A stretch of DNA of 64,000 bases, taken from the NCBI RefSeq assembly GCF_023283945.1, contig NZ_JAKIKW010000010.1, positions 62,001-126,000 on the forward strand, given 5' to 3'. This DNA comes from Shewanella gelidimarina. GTDB taxonomy: Bacteria; Pseudomonadota; Gammaproteobacteria; Enterobacterales; Shewanellaceae. Under the pieces are notes generated by a model. The model made no database searches. It was not told where the DNA came from and worked only from the letters and a program-made list of their open reading frames with translations. The translations under genes were made by a program, and so were the position numbers. This document shows, piece after piece, positions 52,442 to 62,477 of this stretch (positions are counted from its first letter, which is position 1; each line of letters begins with the position of its first letter).

Positions 52442-53368
52442 GTGAAACAGCTAGATTTCAATTTATTGCGAGTGTTAGAGGTGTTGCTCGAAGAGCAAAG
52501 TGTTACCGCTGCTGCGTCGAGGCTGCACCTGAGTCAATCTGCGGTCAGTAAACAGCTGAGCAAGTTACGCGAAACCTTCGATGATCAATTGTTTGATCGC
52601 ACTGCCTATGGCCTAAAAGCAACACCACGAGCATTAGAGTTAGCCCCAGAGCTGCGCGAAGTGTTGCAAAGGTTAGATCAATTTACTCGCCCAAATACTT
52701 TTGAACCCGCCGAGAGCCGACGCCGTTTTCGAATCAACTTGGTTGAAACTGCCTATTCGCTCACATTTCCCTACTTTATGCCTCAGTTACTTGAACAAGC
52801 GCCACAAGTGAGTCTCAATTGTCAAACATGGTCACTGGATAGCTTAGATAAACTATTGCGCTGCGAAATTGACATGGGCATTATTTGTCGCGAGTGGGAT
52901 AACCGTTCTTTGTTACACATGAATCACTTACCCGAAGAGTTAGGGTATGCAGAATTGATTCGGGACTATCCTGTATGTTTGGTGAGGAATGAGCATCCGC
53001 TATTAAATGAGCCTTGGAATATAGAAACTTTTCTAAAGTATCGTCATTTACAGGTTACTTTTGGTGGGCTTGAGCACTGGCTGTTGGATGATGTATTGCG
53101 TTTAAAGTATTTGCATCGAGATATAGCCGTTAACATGACAGACTTTAATAGTGCAATGGGCCTGTGTGAGAGCAGTGATTTGATTTTATGTGCGCCTAAA
53201 AAATATGCGACTAAAATGGCTGCAGACTTTGACCTAACGATGCTTGACGTGCCGACTGAACTTGAACCCGGTGCCTATGTTTTGGTGTGGCATAAGCACT
53301 TTAATCTTGATCCCAGCCACCGTTGGCTGCGTAATTTGATTATTAATGGCGTAAAAGAGAAAGATTAA
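52442..53368 (+). CDS. LysR-family transcriptional regulator
   Basis: A 308-residue LTTR. The N-terminal winged helix-turn-helix reads SVTAAASRLHLSQSAVSKQL, and the linker and substrate-binding domain follow. The start is GTG with AAGG seven bases upstream. It neighbours a divergent-direction diguanylate cyclase with its end facing it, so its usual divergent target is not obvious; the upstream pair (DUF2157 operon) is on the same strand. The effector is unknown. Confidence 0.88.
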   Translation: MKQLDFNLLRVLEVLLEEQSVTAAASRLHLSQSAVSKQLSKLRETFDDQLFDRTAYGLKATPRALELAPELREVLQRLDQFTRPNTFEPAESRRRFRINLVETAYSLTFPYFMPQLLEQAPQVSLNCQTWSLDSLDKLLRCEIDMGIICREWDNRSLLHMNHLPEELGYAELIRDYPVCLVRNEHPLLNEPWNIETFLKYRHLQVTFGGLEHWLLDDVLRLKYLHRDIAVNMTDFNSAMGLCESSDLILCAPKKYATKMAADFDLTMLDVPTELEPGAYVLVWHKHFNLDPSHRWLRNLIINGVKEKD

Positions 53369-53397
53369 CCGCCCCTAGTCTTTTTGATTGTTTGTTA

Positions 53398-54219
53398 TCA
53401 ATAATTAACTTTGTGTCGATCCGCATTATCTTGAAAAACTTGAATGTGATCTGTCCGCTTTTTGGCTTCATACATGGCGATGTCAGCATATTTAAGAATG
53501 ACTTTTCTGTTTTCTCCGTGGATTGGGTATTGGGCGATGCCAATACTGATCCCCACGACAAGTTGAATTGGGTCACAAACGATCTCATTTAGGAAGTTTT
53601 GTTGAATAGCTTGGGCAACTTTAACGGCACTATCGGCGTTGCAATTGGGGAGTATGACCGTAAATTCATCGCCTCCAATACGAGCGACTAAATTGCCAGA
53701 AGGGACAGCATCAAAAATCTTTTTTGCTATTTCTTGCAGTACATAATCGCCAAATGCATGGCCGTATGTGTCATTGATGACTTTAAAATTATTAACATCC
53801 ATCATCATGCAGCAGGTCGGTATATTGGTATCAATCGTGAGGCGTTCAAGAGTTTCATAAAACTGGATACGGTTCGGTAAGCCTGTTAGCGCATCATGGT
53901 GTGCTTGATGGTGTTTCTCTTTTAGGGTCAGCAGTAATTCGCCTATAGTACTTTTACTCATTTTTATAATTGTAAGTACAAAGCCGCCTCCTGCAAAAAA
54001 TATTACCGCGACAATCATTTCTAAGTTATTCGGATCTTCATCAAATAACATCCAGATAAAACCTAAATATCCAATAATAAATAATAGAATCATTCCAAAT
54101 AGAATGCGCCATCCATTGCGTTGATAGTTTGGTTGATTGCAGATCTGTAATGCTGGGTATAGGGCGAGTAATAGCCCTAGAAGACCAACAGAGACCAAGG
54201 TAAGCGCAATGGTATTCAT
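53398..54219 (-). CDS. membrane-bound GGDEF diguanylate cyclase
   Basis: A 273-residue protein with three N-terminal hydrophobic segments (IALTLVSVGLLGLLLALYPA, ILFGMILLFIIGYLGFIWML, IVAVIFFAGGGFVLTIIKM) and a C-terminal GGDEF domain. The active site reads ARIGGDEFTVIL, intact, with HDALTGLPNR at the domain start. The RXXD inhibitory site normally five residues before GGDEF is absent (the position reads within VPSGNLVARI). It should make c-di-GMP from two GTP. It has no obvious partner. Confidence 0.9.
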   Translation of the reverse strand: MNTIALTLVSVGLLGLLLALYPALQICNQPNYQRNGWRILFGMILLFIIGYLGFIWMLFDEDPNNLEMIVAVIFFAGGGFVLTIIKMSKSTIGELLLTLKEKHHQAHHDALTGLPNRIQFYETLERLTIDTNIPTCCMMMDVNNFKVINDTYGHAFGDYVLQEIAKKIFDAVPSGNLVARIGGDEFTVILPNCNADSAVKVAQAIQQNFLNEIVCDPIQLVVGISIGIAQYPIHGENRKVILKYADIAMYEAKKRTDHIQVFQDNADRHKVNY

Positions 54220-54307
54220 AGTTATTTTTATAGGGAATGGTCTTTATATTGTAGTAGAGATGATTGTTCTTTTGTATAAGTTACTTGTACTTGCTTGACC
54301 CGAATCG

Positions 54308-55180
54308 TTAGATAGCATCTAAAAAAGCCTGAATCACCGGCTCTGTAACCCGCTTCTCTCGGCAGCAGCACCCTAACTCAAACGGCGGAATGGCTATTGG
54401 CGATGACAGTAATTGAATTCGGTCTCTTACTGGGCTGTTATTAATCACCACTTCGGGAGTGATACTGACGCCACAGCCGAGTGCGACCATAGAGGTTATG
54501 GCTTCTTGTCCTGACACTTGAGCATAAATATTGGGTGTTAAGCCAAGTGCTTTAAACCAGTTGTCGATACGTTTTCGACCTGGTCCATGCTCAGGCACGA
54601 TAAACGGCAGACGATCCCAAGGGATGTAGGACTCGGTCAGCAATTCTTGCACTTTGCAGCGAAAAGTCGGTGCGATGATAGACAGTGGCACGTCATCTAT
54701 TTTGGCAAAATGCAGGTTTTCTGGAAAAGGATCAGGCAGCGCTGCAATGGCGATATCAGCGCGATTATTGCGAATTTCGTTGACGGCATTAGCCGCATCA
54801 CCTGTGGTTAATGCTATTTCGACTAATGGATGCTCTCGCCTAAAGCGGTCAAGTAAGCCGGGCAGATGACTATAGGCTGCGGTCACTGAGCAATAAAGGT
54901 TAAGCCGACCTCTTAGTAAATCCTGTTTAGGGTCAATCTTAGTTTTGAGTTTGCCCCAGTGATCCAAGGTTAACTCGGCAAAATGACGATACTCCACGCC
55001 GGCACTCGTTAATGTCACGCTGCGATTATCACGCTGAAACAGCTGCGCCCCTACCTCTGCTTCTAATCTTTGCATTGCACGACTTAGCGTTGATGGGCTG
55101 ACATGCATCGCTTGTGCGGTGCGCGCAAAATGCAAACTATCAGACAGATGTAAGTAGAGTTTGATAGTGCGAATATCCAA
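54308..55180 (-). CDS. ilvY: IlvY, LysR-type activator of ilvC
   Basis: A 290-residue LTTR divergent from ilvC, the arrangement in enterobacteria, where IlvY with acetolactate or acetohydroxybutyrate activates ilvC. Helix-turn-helix: HFARTAQAMHVSPSTLSRAM. The frame is open 37 codons further upstream. The ATG at 55189 has AGAGG directly against it, too close to work, whereas TTG 55180 (read MDIRTIKLYLHL) has AGAGGA eight bases before it and aligns with the E. coli IlvY N-terminus, so TTG is preferred. Either start is possible. Confidence 0.88.
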   Translation of the reverse strand: MDIRTIKLYLHLSDSLHFARTAQAMHVSPSTLSRAMQRLEAEVGAQLFQRDNRSVTLTSAGVEYRHFAELTLDHWGKLKTKIDPKQDLLRGRLNLYCSVTAAYSHLPGLLDRFRREHPLVEIALTTGDAANAVNEIRNNRADIAIAALPDPFPENLHFAKIDDVPLSIIAPTFRCKVQELLTESYIPWDRLPFIVPEHGPGRKRIDNWFKALGLTPNIYAQVSGQEAITSMVALGCGVSITPEVVINNSPVRDRIQLLSSPIAIPPFELGCCCREKRVTEPVIQAFLDAI

Positions 55181-55309
55181 ATGGTTCATCCTCTGTGTAT
55201 AGTGTTTGCTAGCCGCAAGGGTTAAGAGACCGTTATCTTTCCATGTTGCATAAAGCGCAACATCATGTTCCGAATATATCATTTTAAGCAATGAAACGCT
55301 TGCGCTATA

Positions 55310-55323
55310 GTGATTTCAATCAC
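55310..55323. promoter_or_regulatory. palindrome in the ilvY-ilvC divergent region
   Basis: GTGATT-TC-AATCAC is a perfect 6-base dyad, about 60 bp before the ilvC ATG. It is a candidate for the IlvY operator or for another regulator. Confidence 0.4.
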
Positions 55324-55382
55324 AGCTTAGCTCACTATTGAGCTAGCCCGTTTAAACATCCAGAATCAAGGTGGTATATCAG

Positions 55383-56864
55383 ATGGCTAACTATTTTAAC
55401 TCTCTGAATTTGCGTCAACAATTAGAACAGCTGGCTCAATGCCGCTTTATGGATCGTAGTGAGTTCAGCGAAGGCTGTGACCATATCAAGGGGTGGAACA
55501 TTGTCATCCTAGGTTGTGGTGCGCAAGGTTTAAACCAAGGTTTGAACATGCGTGACTCCGGGCTCAATATTGCTTTTGCACTGCGTCCACAAGCGATTAG
55601 CGAGAAGCGTGATTCATATCAAAAAGCCACCGGCAACGGTTTCCGTGTTGGCACTATTGAAGAGTTAATTCCTGATGCGGATTTGGTGTTAAACCTAACG
55701 CCGGACAAGCAGCACACTAACGCCGTCACCACTATTATGCCGTTGATGAAGCAAGCTGCGACATTGTCTTATTCGCACGGCTTTAACATTGTTGAAGAGG
55801 GTATGCAGGTTCGCCCAGATATCACCGTCATCATGGTTGCGCCTAAGTGTCCTGGTACTGAAGTACGTGAAGAGTACAAGCGTGGCTTTGGTGTACCGAC
55901 ACTGATTGCGGTTCATCCAGAAAACGATCCAAAGGCTGAAGGTTTTGATATCGCTAAGGCGTATGCAAGCGCAACGGGCGGCGACAGAGCGGGCGTATTG
56001 CACTCCTCTTTCATCGCTGAAGTTAAGTCTGACCTTATGGGTGAGCAGACAATTCTTTGCGGCATGTTACAAACTGGCGCAATTTTGGGTTACGAGAAGA
56101 TGGTTGCCGATGGCGTAGAGCCAGGTTATGCCGCTAAGCTTATTCAGCAAGGTTGGGAAACCACTACCGAGGCACTTAAGCACGGTGGTATTACCAATAT
56201 GATGGATAGACTCTCTAACCCCGCTAAGATTAAAGCGTTTGAAATGGCAGAAGAACTGAAAGAGATCCTCCAGCCATTATTCGAAAAGCACATGGACGAT
56301 ATTATCGGTGGCGAGTTTTCTAAAACCATGATGGAAGACTGGGCTAACGACGATGCTAACTTGCTTAAATGGCGCAGCGAAACCAATGAAACGGCTTTTG
56401 AAAATGCACCACAGTGTGATGAGCCAATCGACGAGCAGGCATATTTCGATAAAGGTATCTTCTTGGTTGCGATGATCAAAGCGGGCGTTGAGCTTGCGTT
56501 CGATACTATGGTTGCCGCGGGTATTGTTGAAGAGTCTGCTTACTATGAGTCACTGCATGAAACGCCACTTATCGCCAACACCATTGCTCGTAAGCGTCTT
56601 TACGAAATGAACATCGTGATCTCTGATACGGCCGAATACGGTTGTTACCTATTTAACCACGCAGCAGTGCCTATGCTACGCGGTTATGTTGAAAGTATGT
56701 CATCAGAATACCTAGGTGCTGGCTTAAAAGAGACCAGTAACGGTGTTGATAATCTTCGTCTTATCGAAGTCAATGATGAGATCCGTAACACTGCAGTTGA
56801 ATTTGTCGGCGCAGAACTTCGCGGTTACATGACCGAAATGCAACGCATTGTTGAAGAAGCTTAA
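55383..56864 (+). CDS. ilvC: ketol-acid reductoisomerase (class II)
   Basis: A 493-residue class II KARI converting acetolactate or acetohydroxybutyrate to dihydroxy acids with NADPH and Mg2+. The start [20 protein letters not shown] matches E. coli IlvC, with AAGGTGG eight bases before ATG; an upstream in-frame start is rejected. The Rossmann motif is [15 protein letters not shown]. The metal-ligand region lies around [15 protein letters not shown], and the duplicated C-terminal knotted domain is present, as expected from the length. It is transcribed divergently from ilvY. Confidence 0.97.
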   Translation: MANYFNSLNLRQQLEQLAQCRFMDRSEFSEGCDHIKGWNIVILGCGAQGLNQGLNMRDSGLNIAFALRPQAISEKRDSYQKATGNGFRVGTIEELIPDADLVLNLTPDKQHTNAVTTIMPLMKQAATLSYSHGFNIVEEGMQVRPDITVIMVAPKCPGTEVREEYKRGFGVPTLIAVHPENDPKAEGFDIAKAYASATGGDRAGVLHSSFIAEVKSDLMGEQTILCGMLQTGAILGYEKMVADGVEPGYAAKLIQQGWETTTEALKHGGITNMMDRLSNPAKIKAFEMAEELKEILQPLFEKHMDDIIGGEFSKTMMEDWANDDANLLKWRSETNETAFENAPQCDEPIDEQAYFDKGIFLVAMIKAGVELAFDTMVAAGIVEESAYYESLHETPLIANTIARKRLYEMNIVISDTAEYGCYLFNHAAVPMLRGYVESMSSEYLGAGLKETSNGVDNLRLIEVNDEIRNTAVEFVGAELRGYMTEMQRIVEEA

Positions 56865-57178
56865 AATTATTTGAGGCGGAGCCTGTAACTCAATAGAGTG
56901 GCAGGCAACGCTGAAATAGCCCGAGTAGAGTAGCATCAAGGTTTGAAGTAAAACATTAACGATTAACACCTTAGTGACAATAAAGAGAGGCGGCAGTCAG
57001 TTATTATTACATCGAGTTGTTAGCGCTAAATCCTAGGTTAACGCTGGTGTATTATGAGTAACGCAAAAGTTTTCATTGTGCTTTTTATTCGCTTTGTGGT
57101 ACATCTTAATGGTGGTCTGATCGACAAAGACCGATACCGAATTTAAGCAAAGACCCTTATTAGGAATACAAGTCGCGT
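56865..57178. other. region between ilvC and the ilvL leader
   Basis: About 310 bp with no gene. It should contain the ilvLGMEDA promoter. No clear terminator for ilvC was seen; the first bases (GAGGCGGAGCCTG) could form only a weak stem. Confidence 0.4.
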
Positions 57179-57274
57179 ATGTTTAACCAAGCTGCCCAAA
57201 TTATTATTGTGATTATTACCGTCGTGATTATTAAATCACAGCGGGGGGCGCGCATGCTAAATCGACACACCTAA
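57179..57274 (+). CDS. ilvL: ilvGMEDA operon leader peptide
   Basis: A 31-codon ORF, MFNQAAQIIIVIITVVIIKS then QRGARMLNRHT, with nine Ile and three Val codons in residues 8-18. Such runs are the sensor of the ilv attenuator: ribosome stalling at Ile/Val codons when charged tRNA is scarce prevents terminator formation. It ends 20 bases before a perfect terminator hairpin and 137 bases before ilvG. A GC-rich stretch (GCGGGGGGCGCGC) in its 3' part can pair with the terminator's C-rich arm, giving an antiterminator. Confidence 0.9.
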   Translation: MFNQAAQIIIVIITVVIIKSQRGARMLNRHT

Positions 57275-57294
57275 TTAGGTTTAAGATTGCAAAC

Positions 57295-57326
57295 AACCCC
57301 CGCGCCGAAAGGAACGGGGGTTTTTT
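57295..57326 (+). terminator. ilv attenuator terminator
   Basis: AACCCCCG and CGGGGGTT pair around a 12-base loop and are followed by a T-run (57321-57326). Its position right after ilvL and before ilvG identifies it as the attenuator. Confidence 0.9.
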
Positions 57327-57411
57327 CGTTTAAAGGCCTGCTGAAATTATTGAGTGTCGCCATTAAGCCGTAACCAAGTTATCGAACAATTGAGTAGTGG
57401 AGCAAGAACAG

Positions 57412-59085
57412 ATGGAACAAGGGCAGATGATACGGGGCGCCGACGCAGTAATAAAAACCATCGCGGCACACGGGGTAAAGACGGTGTTTGGTTATCCAGG
57501 CGGTGCGATTATGCCAATCTATGACGCCTTGTATGGCAGTTCTGTAGAACATTTGCTGAGTCGCCATGAGCAGGGCGCTGCATTTGCAGCAGTAGGTTAT
57601 GCTCGTTCAAGTGGCAAGACTGGCGTTTGCTTTGCCACTTCAGGCCCCGGAGCCACGAACCTTATTACTTCGCTGGCCGATGCGTTGCTCGATTCTGTTC
57701 CTGTGGTCGCGATTACCGGTCAGGTTTCCACCGCCGTGATCGGTACCGATGCGTTCCAAGAGATTGATGTACTAGGCATGTCACTGTCGTGTACCAAGCA
57801 CAGCTTTATGGTGACCAATGTTGAAGAGTTAGTGCCAACGCTATATAAAGCATTTGAAATTGCAGCGTCTGGTCGCCCTGGCCCCGTTTTAGTCGATATA
57901 CCTAAAGATATTCAAATTGCACTAGTGGATTACAAAACGCCGTTACAAGCCGTAATGCCAGAACCAGAACATACTCAAACCCAAATCGATGCTGCGAATA
58001 CACTGCTAGCTCACTCTTCGCGCCCCATGCTGTATGTGGGCGGCGGCGTGGGCATGGCGAGTGCAGTTGAGCCGCTAAGACAGTTTATTGCCGCAACGGG
58101 TATTCCATCAGTGGCGACCTTAAAAGGGCTCGGCGCCGTCAGTTACGACACCCCGAGCTACCTCGGCATGTTAGGCATGCATGGCTCCAAAGCGGCCAAT
58201 CTAGCGGTGCAGCAATGCGATTTACTGATCGTAGTGGGTGCGCGCTTTGATGACCGTGTGACTGGACGTTTAGCCTCGTTTGCTGAAAATGCCAAAGTGC
58301 TTCACCTTGATATTGATGCCGCTGAATTGGGCAAACTCAGAATGCCAGAAGTGGCCATTGCAGGCGATTTGCGTCAAATCCTACCTGCATTGAGCCAAAG
58401 TATGCAGATTGAAGCGTGGCAAGACGCGGTTCAAAGCTTGAAAGAGCAGCACCCATGGCGCTATGACCGCCCAGGTGAATTGATTTATGCTCCGGCAATG
58501 TTGCATCGTTTAGCACAAAAATTACCTGAAGATAGTGTGGTTTCTTGTGATGTGGGTCAGCACCAAATGTGGGTGGCGCAACACATGTATTTTCGCCGCC
58601 CAGAAGATCATCTTTCAAGTGCCGGGCTTGGCACTATGGGCTTTGGCTTGCCTGCAGCGATTGGCGCTAAAGTCGCGCGACCAAGTGCTATGGTGGTGGC
58701 AGTGTCGGGTGATGGTTCATTCATGATGAACGTACAAGAGCTTACCACTATCAAGCGCCGACGTTTGCCGGTTAAAATTTTGCTAGTCGACAATCAAAAG
58801 TTAGGCATGGTTAAGCAGTGGCAGCAGCTATTCTTTGAAGAGCGTTATAGCGAAACTGACCTTTCTGATAACCCAGACTTTGTCAAAATGGCATCCGCCT
58901 TTGATATTCCTGGGCGTAACATTACCTTGGCCAGCGAAGTTGAAGCAGGCTTAGATGAAATGCTTAATAGTGAAGGGCCATTCCTACTGCACGTGTCGAT
59001 AGATGATGCGCATAATGTATGGCCATTAGTCCCGCCAGGGGCGTCAAACCAAGACATGATGGATGAGATGGAGAAGCAAACATGA
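57412..59085 (+). CDS. ilvG: acetolactate synthase II large subunit
   Basis: A 557-residue ThDP-dependent enzyme condensing pyruvate with pyruvate or 2-oxobutyrate. Key motifs: [16 protein letters not shown] with the catalytic Glu in SRHEQGAA, and the ThDP-binding motif [20 protein letters not shown] ending in the N-rich segment LVDNQKLG. The start at 57412 (MEQGQMIRG) has GGAG 8 bases upstream; GTG 57397 and ATG 57427 are alternatives. The gene is intact, without the frameshift known in E. coli K-12. It overlaps ilvM by ATGA. Confidence 0.96.
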   Translation: MEQGQMIRGADAVIKTIAAHGVKTVFGYPGGAIMPIYDALYGSSVEHLLSRHEQGAAFAAVGYARSSGKTGVCFATSGPGATNLITSLADALLDSVPVVAITGQVSTAVIGTDAFQEIDVLGMSLSCTKHSFMVTNVEELVPTLYKAFEIAASGRPGPVLVDIPKDIQIALVDYKTPLQAVMPEPEHTQTQIDAANTLLAHSSRPMLYVGGGVGMASAVEPLRQFIAATGIPSVATLKGLGAVSYDTPSYLGMLGMHGSKAANLAVQQCDLLIVVGARFDDRVTGRLASFAENAKVLHLDIDAAELGKLRMPEVAIAGDLRQILPALSQSMQIEAWQDAVQSLKEQHPWRYDRPGELIYAPAMLHRLAQKLPEDSVVSCDVGQHQMWVAQHMYFRRPEDHLSSAGLGTMGFGLPAAIGAKVARPSAMVVAVSGDGSFMMNVQELTTIKRRRLPVKILLVDNQKLGMVKQWQQLFFEERYSETDLSDNPDFVKMASAFDIPGRNITLASEVEAGLDEMLNSEGPFLLHVSIDDAHNVWPLVPPGASNQDMMDEMEKQT

Positions 59086-59348
59086 GCCACTACTCAGTAG
59101 CAATTAATGTGCAGCAGCAACCAGAAGTATTAGAGCGAGTGTTGCGCGTCGTCCGTCATCGTGGTTTTAAAGTCACTAGTTTACAGATGCAACTTAACGA
59201 AAATAATACCACCAGTATTGATATGTCAGTGCAAAGCGATAGAGCAATTGCTTTGTTAACCAATCAAATAATAAAGTTAATTGATGTACTGGACTGCCAA
59301 GTATTGGCAAGTCAAACAAACAAGACCACCGAATCTGCAAAAGGATAA
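59082..59348 (+). CDS. ilvM: acetolactate synthase II small subunit
   Basis: An 88-residue ACT-domain regulatory subunit that stabilises IlvG. The ACT pattern is visible in [20 protein letters not shown] and [20 protein letters not shown]. It overlaps the ilvG stop by 4 bp and precedes ilvE by a few bases, the standard order. Confidence 0.93.
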   Translation: MSHYSVAINVQQQPEVLERVLRVVRHRGFKVTSLQMQLNENNTTSIDMSVQSDRAIALLTNQIIKLIDVLDCQVLASQTNKTTESAKG

Positions 59349-59352
59349 GAAT

Positions 59353-60282
59353 ATGGCCGCTAAAACAGCTGAATTAATTTGGTTTAATGGTGAGATGATG
59401 CCTTGGGGTGACGCCAAGGTACATGTCATGTCGCATGCTTTGCATTACGGTACGTCTGTGTTTGAAGGTATTCGTGTTTACGATACCCCCGCTGGGCCAG
59501 CGGGCTTTAGATTGACCGAACACGTACAGCGTTTGTTTGATTCAGCAAAAATCTATCGCATGCCTATTCCTTATGGCTTTGATGAGCTGATGCAAGCGTG
59601 TTGTGATGTGGTGTTAGATAACGGTTTATCCAGCGCCTATATTCGCCCGTTAGCTTTTTACGGTGATGTGGGCATGGGCATTACGCCCCCCAAAGATGCA
59701 CAGTGCGATGTATTAGTGGCCGGTTTCCCATGGGGCGCGTATTTAGGTGAAGACAGTATGGATGCCGGTGTTGATGTTGCAGTCACCTCTTGGAATCGTT
59801 TAGCGCCAAATACAATCCCTACTGGCGCCAAAGCGGGGGGCAATTATTTGTCATCGCTGCTGATTTCTACCGAAGCTAAGCGTAACGGTTTTGATGAGGG
59901 TATTGCGCTAGACACCAATGGTCTGGTCAGTGAAGCTGCGGGAGCAAATATTTTTGTGGTGAAGAAGAATAAAATCTACACACCACCAGCCACTGCCGCT
60001 ATTCTGATGGGATTAACCCGTGACTCCATTATCACTTTGGCCCGAGATAATGGCTATGAAGTGGTGGAAGAGAACATGTCTCGTGAATTTCTCTATTTGG
60101 CTGACGAAATTTTTATGACGGGCACCGCAGCAGAGATTGTGCCAGTACGTAGCGTTGATCGCATCGAAGTGGGTAACGGTAAGCGCGGTGACATCACTAA
60201 GATAGTTCAAGCGAGTTTCTTTGGCCTGTTTAATGGTAAAACTGAAGATAAATGGGGTTGGTTAGAGCCGCTTAAAAAGTAG
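59353..60282 (+). CDS. ilvE: branched-chain amino acid aminotransferase (E. coli IlvE type)
   Basis: A 309-residue PLP transaminase performing the last step of Ile and Val synthesis. The start MAAKTAELIWFNGEMM has AAGGA seven bases upstream; the frame is open 24 codons further, inside ilvM. The catalytic Lys is in IPTGAKAGGNYLSS, and ALHYGTSVFEGIRVYD is the family N-terminal motif. The signature EAAGANIFVVKKNKIYTPP is also present. A second, class II-type BCAT is at 38574. A tandem 11-bp repeat begins five bases after its stop. Confidence 0.97.
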   Translation: MAAKTAELIWFNGEMMPWGDAKVHVMSHALHYGTSVFEGIRVYDTPAGPAGFRLTEHVQRLFDSAKIYRMPIPYGFDELMQACCDVVLDNGLSSAYIRPLAFYGDVGMGITPPKDAQCDVLVAGFPWGAYLGEDSMDAGVDVAVTSWNRLAPNTIPTGAKAGGNYLSSLLISTEAKRNGFDEGIALDTNGLVSEAAGANIFVVKKNKIYTPPATAAILMGLTRDSIITLARDNGYEVVEENMSREFLYLADEIFMTGTAAEIVPVRSVDRIEVGNGKRGDITKIVQASFFGLFNGKTEDKWGWLEPLKK

Positions 60283-60286
60283 GTTT

Positions 60287-60458
60287 GAAGCAGATTAACG
60301 GCGGGTTTAAAGCCGGTAAGAGCAGATTAACGGCCGGTTAAGAGACGATTGGAAGCCGATTAAGAGACGGTTAGAAGTAGGTTAAGAGACGGTAAGAGCA
60401 GATTAACGGCCGATTAGAAGCCGGTTAAGAGCTGATTGAGAGACGGTTTAAAGCCGAT
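60287..60458 (+). repeat. 11-bp tandem repeat array between ilvE and ilvD
   Basis: About 15-16 consecutive units of mostly 11 bases. Examples: GAAGCAGATTA, AGAGCAGATTA, ACGGCCGGTTA, AGAGACGATTG, GAAGCCGATTA, AGAGACGGTTA and GAAGTAGGTTA. The consensus is close to AGAGCCGGTTA; the common part is CGRTTA. The last codons of ilvE (TTAGAGCCGCTTA) look like a seed unit. The period equals about one helical turn. Bases 60459-60600, up to the ilvD start, hold nothing clear. Confidence 0.75.
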
Positions 60459-60601
60459 AAAAAAGCGGGACGCTTCGCTGACGGAAAGCTGAAGACAAAA
60501 TATTAAAAGCTGAGGCAAAAGCCTTAGGTTAAAGAATCAAAATAGAAGGCTAGCGTGAGTATTTTAGACCCTAGAATCTTCTCTAAACAAGGATTATAAC
60601 A

Positions 60602-62449
60602 ATGCCAAAATTACGTTCAGCAACCAGTACCGAAGGTCGTAACATGGCCGGAGCACGTGCACTTTGGCGTGCCACGGGTGTAAAAGACGGCGATTTTGGT
60701 AAACCAATTATTGCGATCTCTAACTCATTTACTCAGTTTGTACCGGGTCACGTTCACCTTAAAAATATGGGCTCATTAGTTGCTGGCGCAATTGAAGAAG
60801 CGGGCGGTATTGCTAAAGAGTTCAATACGATTGCAGTTGATGACGGTATCGCAATGGGCCATGGCGGCATGCTTTACAGCTTGCCATCACGCGAACTTAT
60901 CGCTGACAGCGTTGAGTATATGGTGAATGCGCACTGCGCTGACGCGTTGGTGTGTATCTCTAACTGCGACAAAATCACTCCCGGCATGTTGATGGCGGCG
61001 CTTCGACTGAATATCCCGGTGATTTTTGTCTCTGGTGGTCCGATGGAAGCGGGCAAGACTAAGCTGTCTGACAAAATTATTAAGCTCGATTTAGTGGATG
61101 CAATGGTGGCGGGCGCCGATGAACGGGTGTCGGATGCCGACAGCGAGCAAATTGAGCGTAGCGCTTGCCCAACGTGTGGCTCATGTTCTGGCATGTTTAC
61201 CGCTAACTCAATGAACTGCTTAACCGAAGCGCTGGGTTTGTCATTGCCGGGTAATGGTTCAATGTTGGCGACTCACTCTGACCGTCGTGAATTGTTCTTA
61301 GAAGCGGGTCGCCGCATTATGGATCTTGCGACGCGTTATTACCGAGATGACGATGAGTCAGCATTGCCACGCAATATTGCTAACTTTAATGCGTTTGAAA
61401 ATGCCATGACACTGGATATCGCCATGGGTGGTTCGAGCAACACGGTATTGCATTTGGTTGCGGCGGCAAGTGAAGCGGAAGTTGATTTCACCATGGCTGA
61501 TATCGACCGATTATCTCGCCTAGTACCGCACTTGTGTAAGGTTGCACCGTCGACACCGAAATACCATATGGAAGATGTGCATCGCGCAGGTGGCGTGATG
61601 GGTATTTTGGGTGAACTCGATCGTGCCGGTCTACTGCACAATGACGCTTATCATGTAGCAGGTAAAAACCTGGCTGAAGTACTGGCAAAATACGATATCG
61701 CGCAAAGTAAAGATGCTGCAGTACATAAGTTTTTCTCTGCCGGGCCTGCAGGTATTCCAACCACTAAAGCCTTTAGCCAAAGTTGCCGTTGGGACAGCGT
61801 TGATATTGACCGTGAAGAGGGCTGTATCCGTACGCGTGAATTTGCTTTTAGCCAAGAGGGTGGCCTCGCCGTATTAGCGGGCAACGTGGCTGTTGATGGC
61901 TGTATTGTAAAAACCGCTGGTGTTGAAGTGGAAAACCACACCTTTACCGGTAGTGCCCGCGTCTATGAAAGCCAAGATGATGCGGTTGCAGCAATCTTAG
62001 GCGGCGAAGTTGTTGCTGGCGATGTGGTGGTTATTCGTTACGAAGGCCCTAAAGGTGGCCCAGGTATGCAAGAGATGCTTTACCCAACGAGTTACCTTAA
62101 GTCTCGTGGCTTAGGTGCCAAATGTGCGTTGATCACTGATGGTCGTTTCTCGGGCGGAACCTCTGGTTTGTCAATTGGTCATGTATCACCAGAAGCGGCG
62201 GCGGGTGGCGTGATTGGCTTAGTACAAACCGGCGACACTATTGAGATTGATATTCCAGCACGCTCCATCAAATTAGCTATTAGCGATGTTGAGCTAGCGG
62301 CGCGCCGCACTGCTATGGACGCGTTAGGTGTTGATGCATGGAAGCCACTTGGGCGTGTTAGGCAAGTGTCGATGGCGCTAAAGGCGTACGCACTATTAGC
62401 GACCAGTGCCGACAAAGGTGCTGTGCGTGATATCAGTAAACTGGTTTAA
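60602..62449 (+). CDS. ilvD: dihydroxy-acid dehydratase
   Basis: A 615-residue Fe-S dehydratase making 2-oxoisovalerate and 2-oxo-3-methylvalerate. Cluster-ligand Cys lie in [13 protein letters not shown] (near residue 122) and [20 protein letters not shown] (near residue 195). The C-terminal signature [20 protein letters not shown] is complete. It sits in the ilvGMEDA operon but is separated from ilvE by a 320-bp repeat-bearing gap, larger than the spacing usual for this operon. AAGGATTATAAC precedes the ATG. Confidence 0.97.
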   Translation: MPKLRSATSTEGRNMAGARALWRATGVKDGDFGKPIIAISNSFTQFVPGHVHLKNMGSLVAGAIEEAGGIAKEFNTIAVDDGIAMGHGGMLYSLPSRELIADSVEYMVNAHCADALVCISNCDKITPGMLMAALRLNIPVIFVSGGPMEAGKTKLSDKIIKLDLVDAMVAGADERVSDADSEQIERSACPTCGSCSGMFTANSMNCLTEALGLSLPGNGSMLATHSDRRELFLEAGRRIMDLATRYYRDDDESALPRNIANFNAFENAMTLDIAMGGSSNTVLHLVAAASEAEVDFTMADIDRLSRLVPHLCKVAPSTPKYHMEDVHRAGGVMGILGELDRAGLLHNDAYHVAGKNLAEVLAKYDIAQSKDAAVHKFFSAGPAGIPTTKAFSQSCRWDSVDIDREEGCIRTREFAFSQEGGLAVLAGNVAVDGCIVKTAGVEVENHTFTGSARVYESQDDAVAAILGGEVVAGDVVVIRYEGPKGGPGMQEMLYPTSYLKSRGLGAKCALITDGRFSGGTSGLSIGHVSPEAAAGGVIGLVQTGDTIEIDIPARSIKLAISDVELAARRTAMDALGVDAWKPLGRVRQVSMALKAYALLATSADKGAVRDISKLV

Positions 62450-62477
62450 TCGATTTAATGGGCTTAAGAGGTAGTTT

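Noticed and set aside
60287..60458. CRISPR array
   Set aside because: Units are 11 bp, contiguous and degenerate with no unique spacers, and no cas genes are present.
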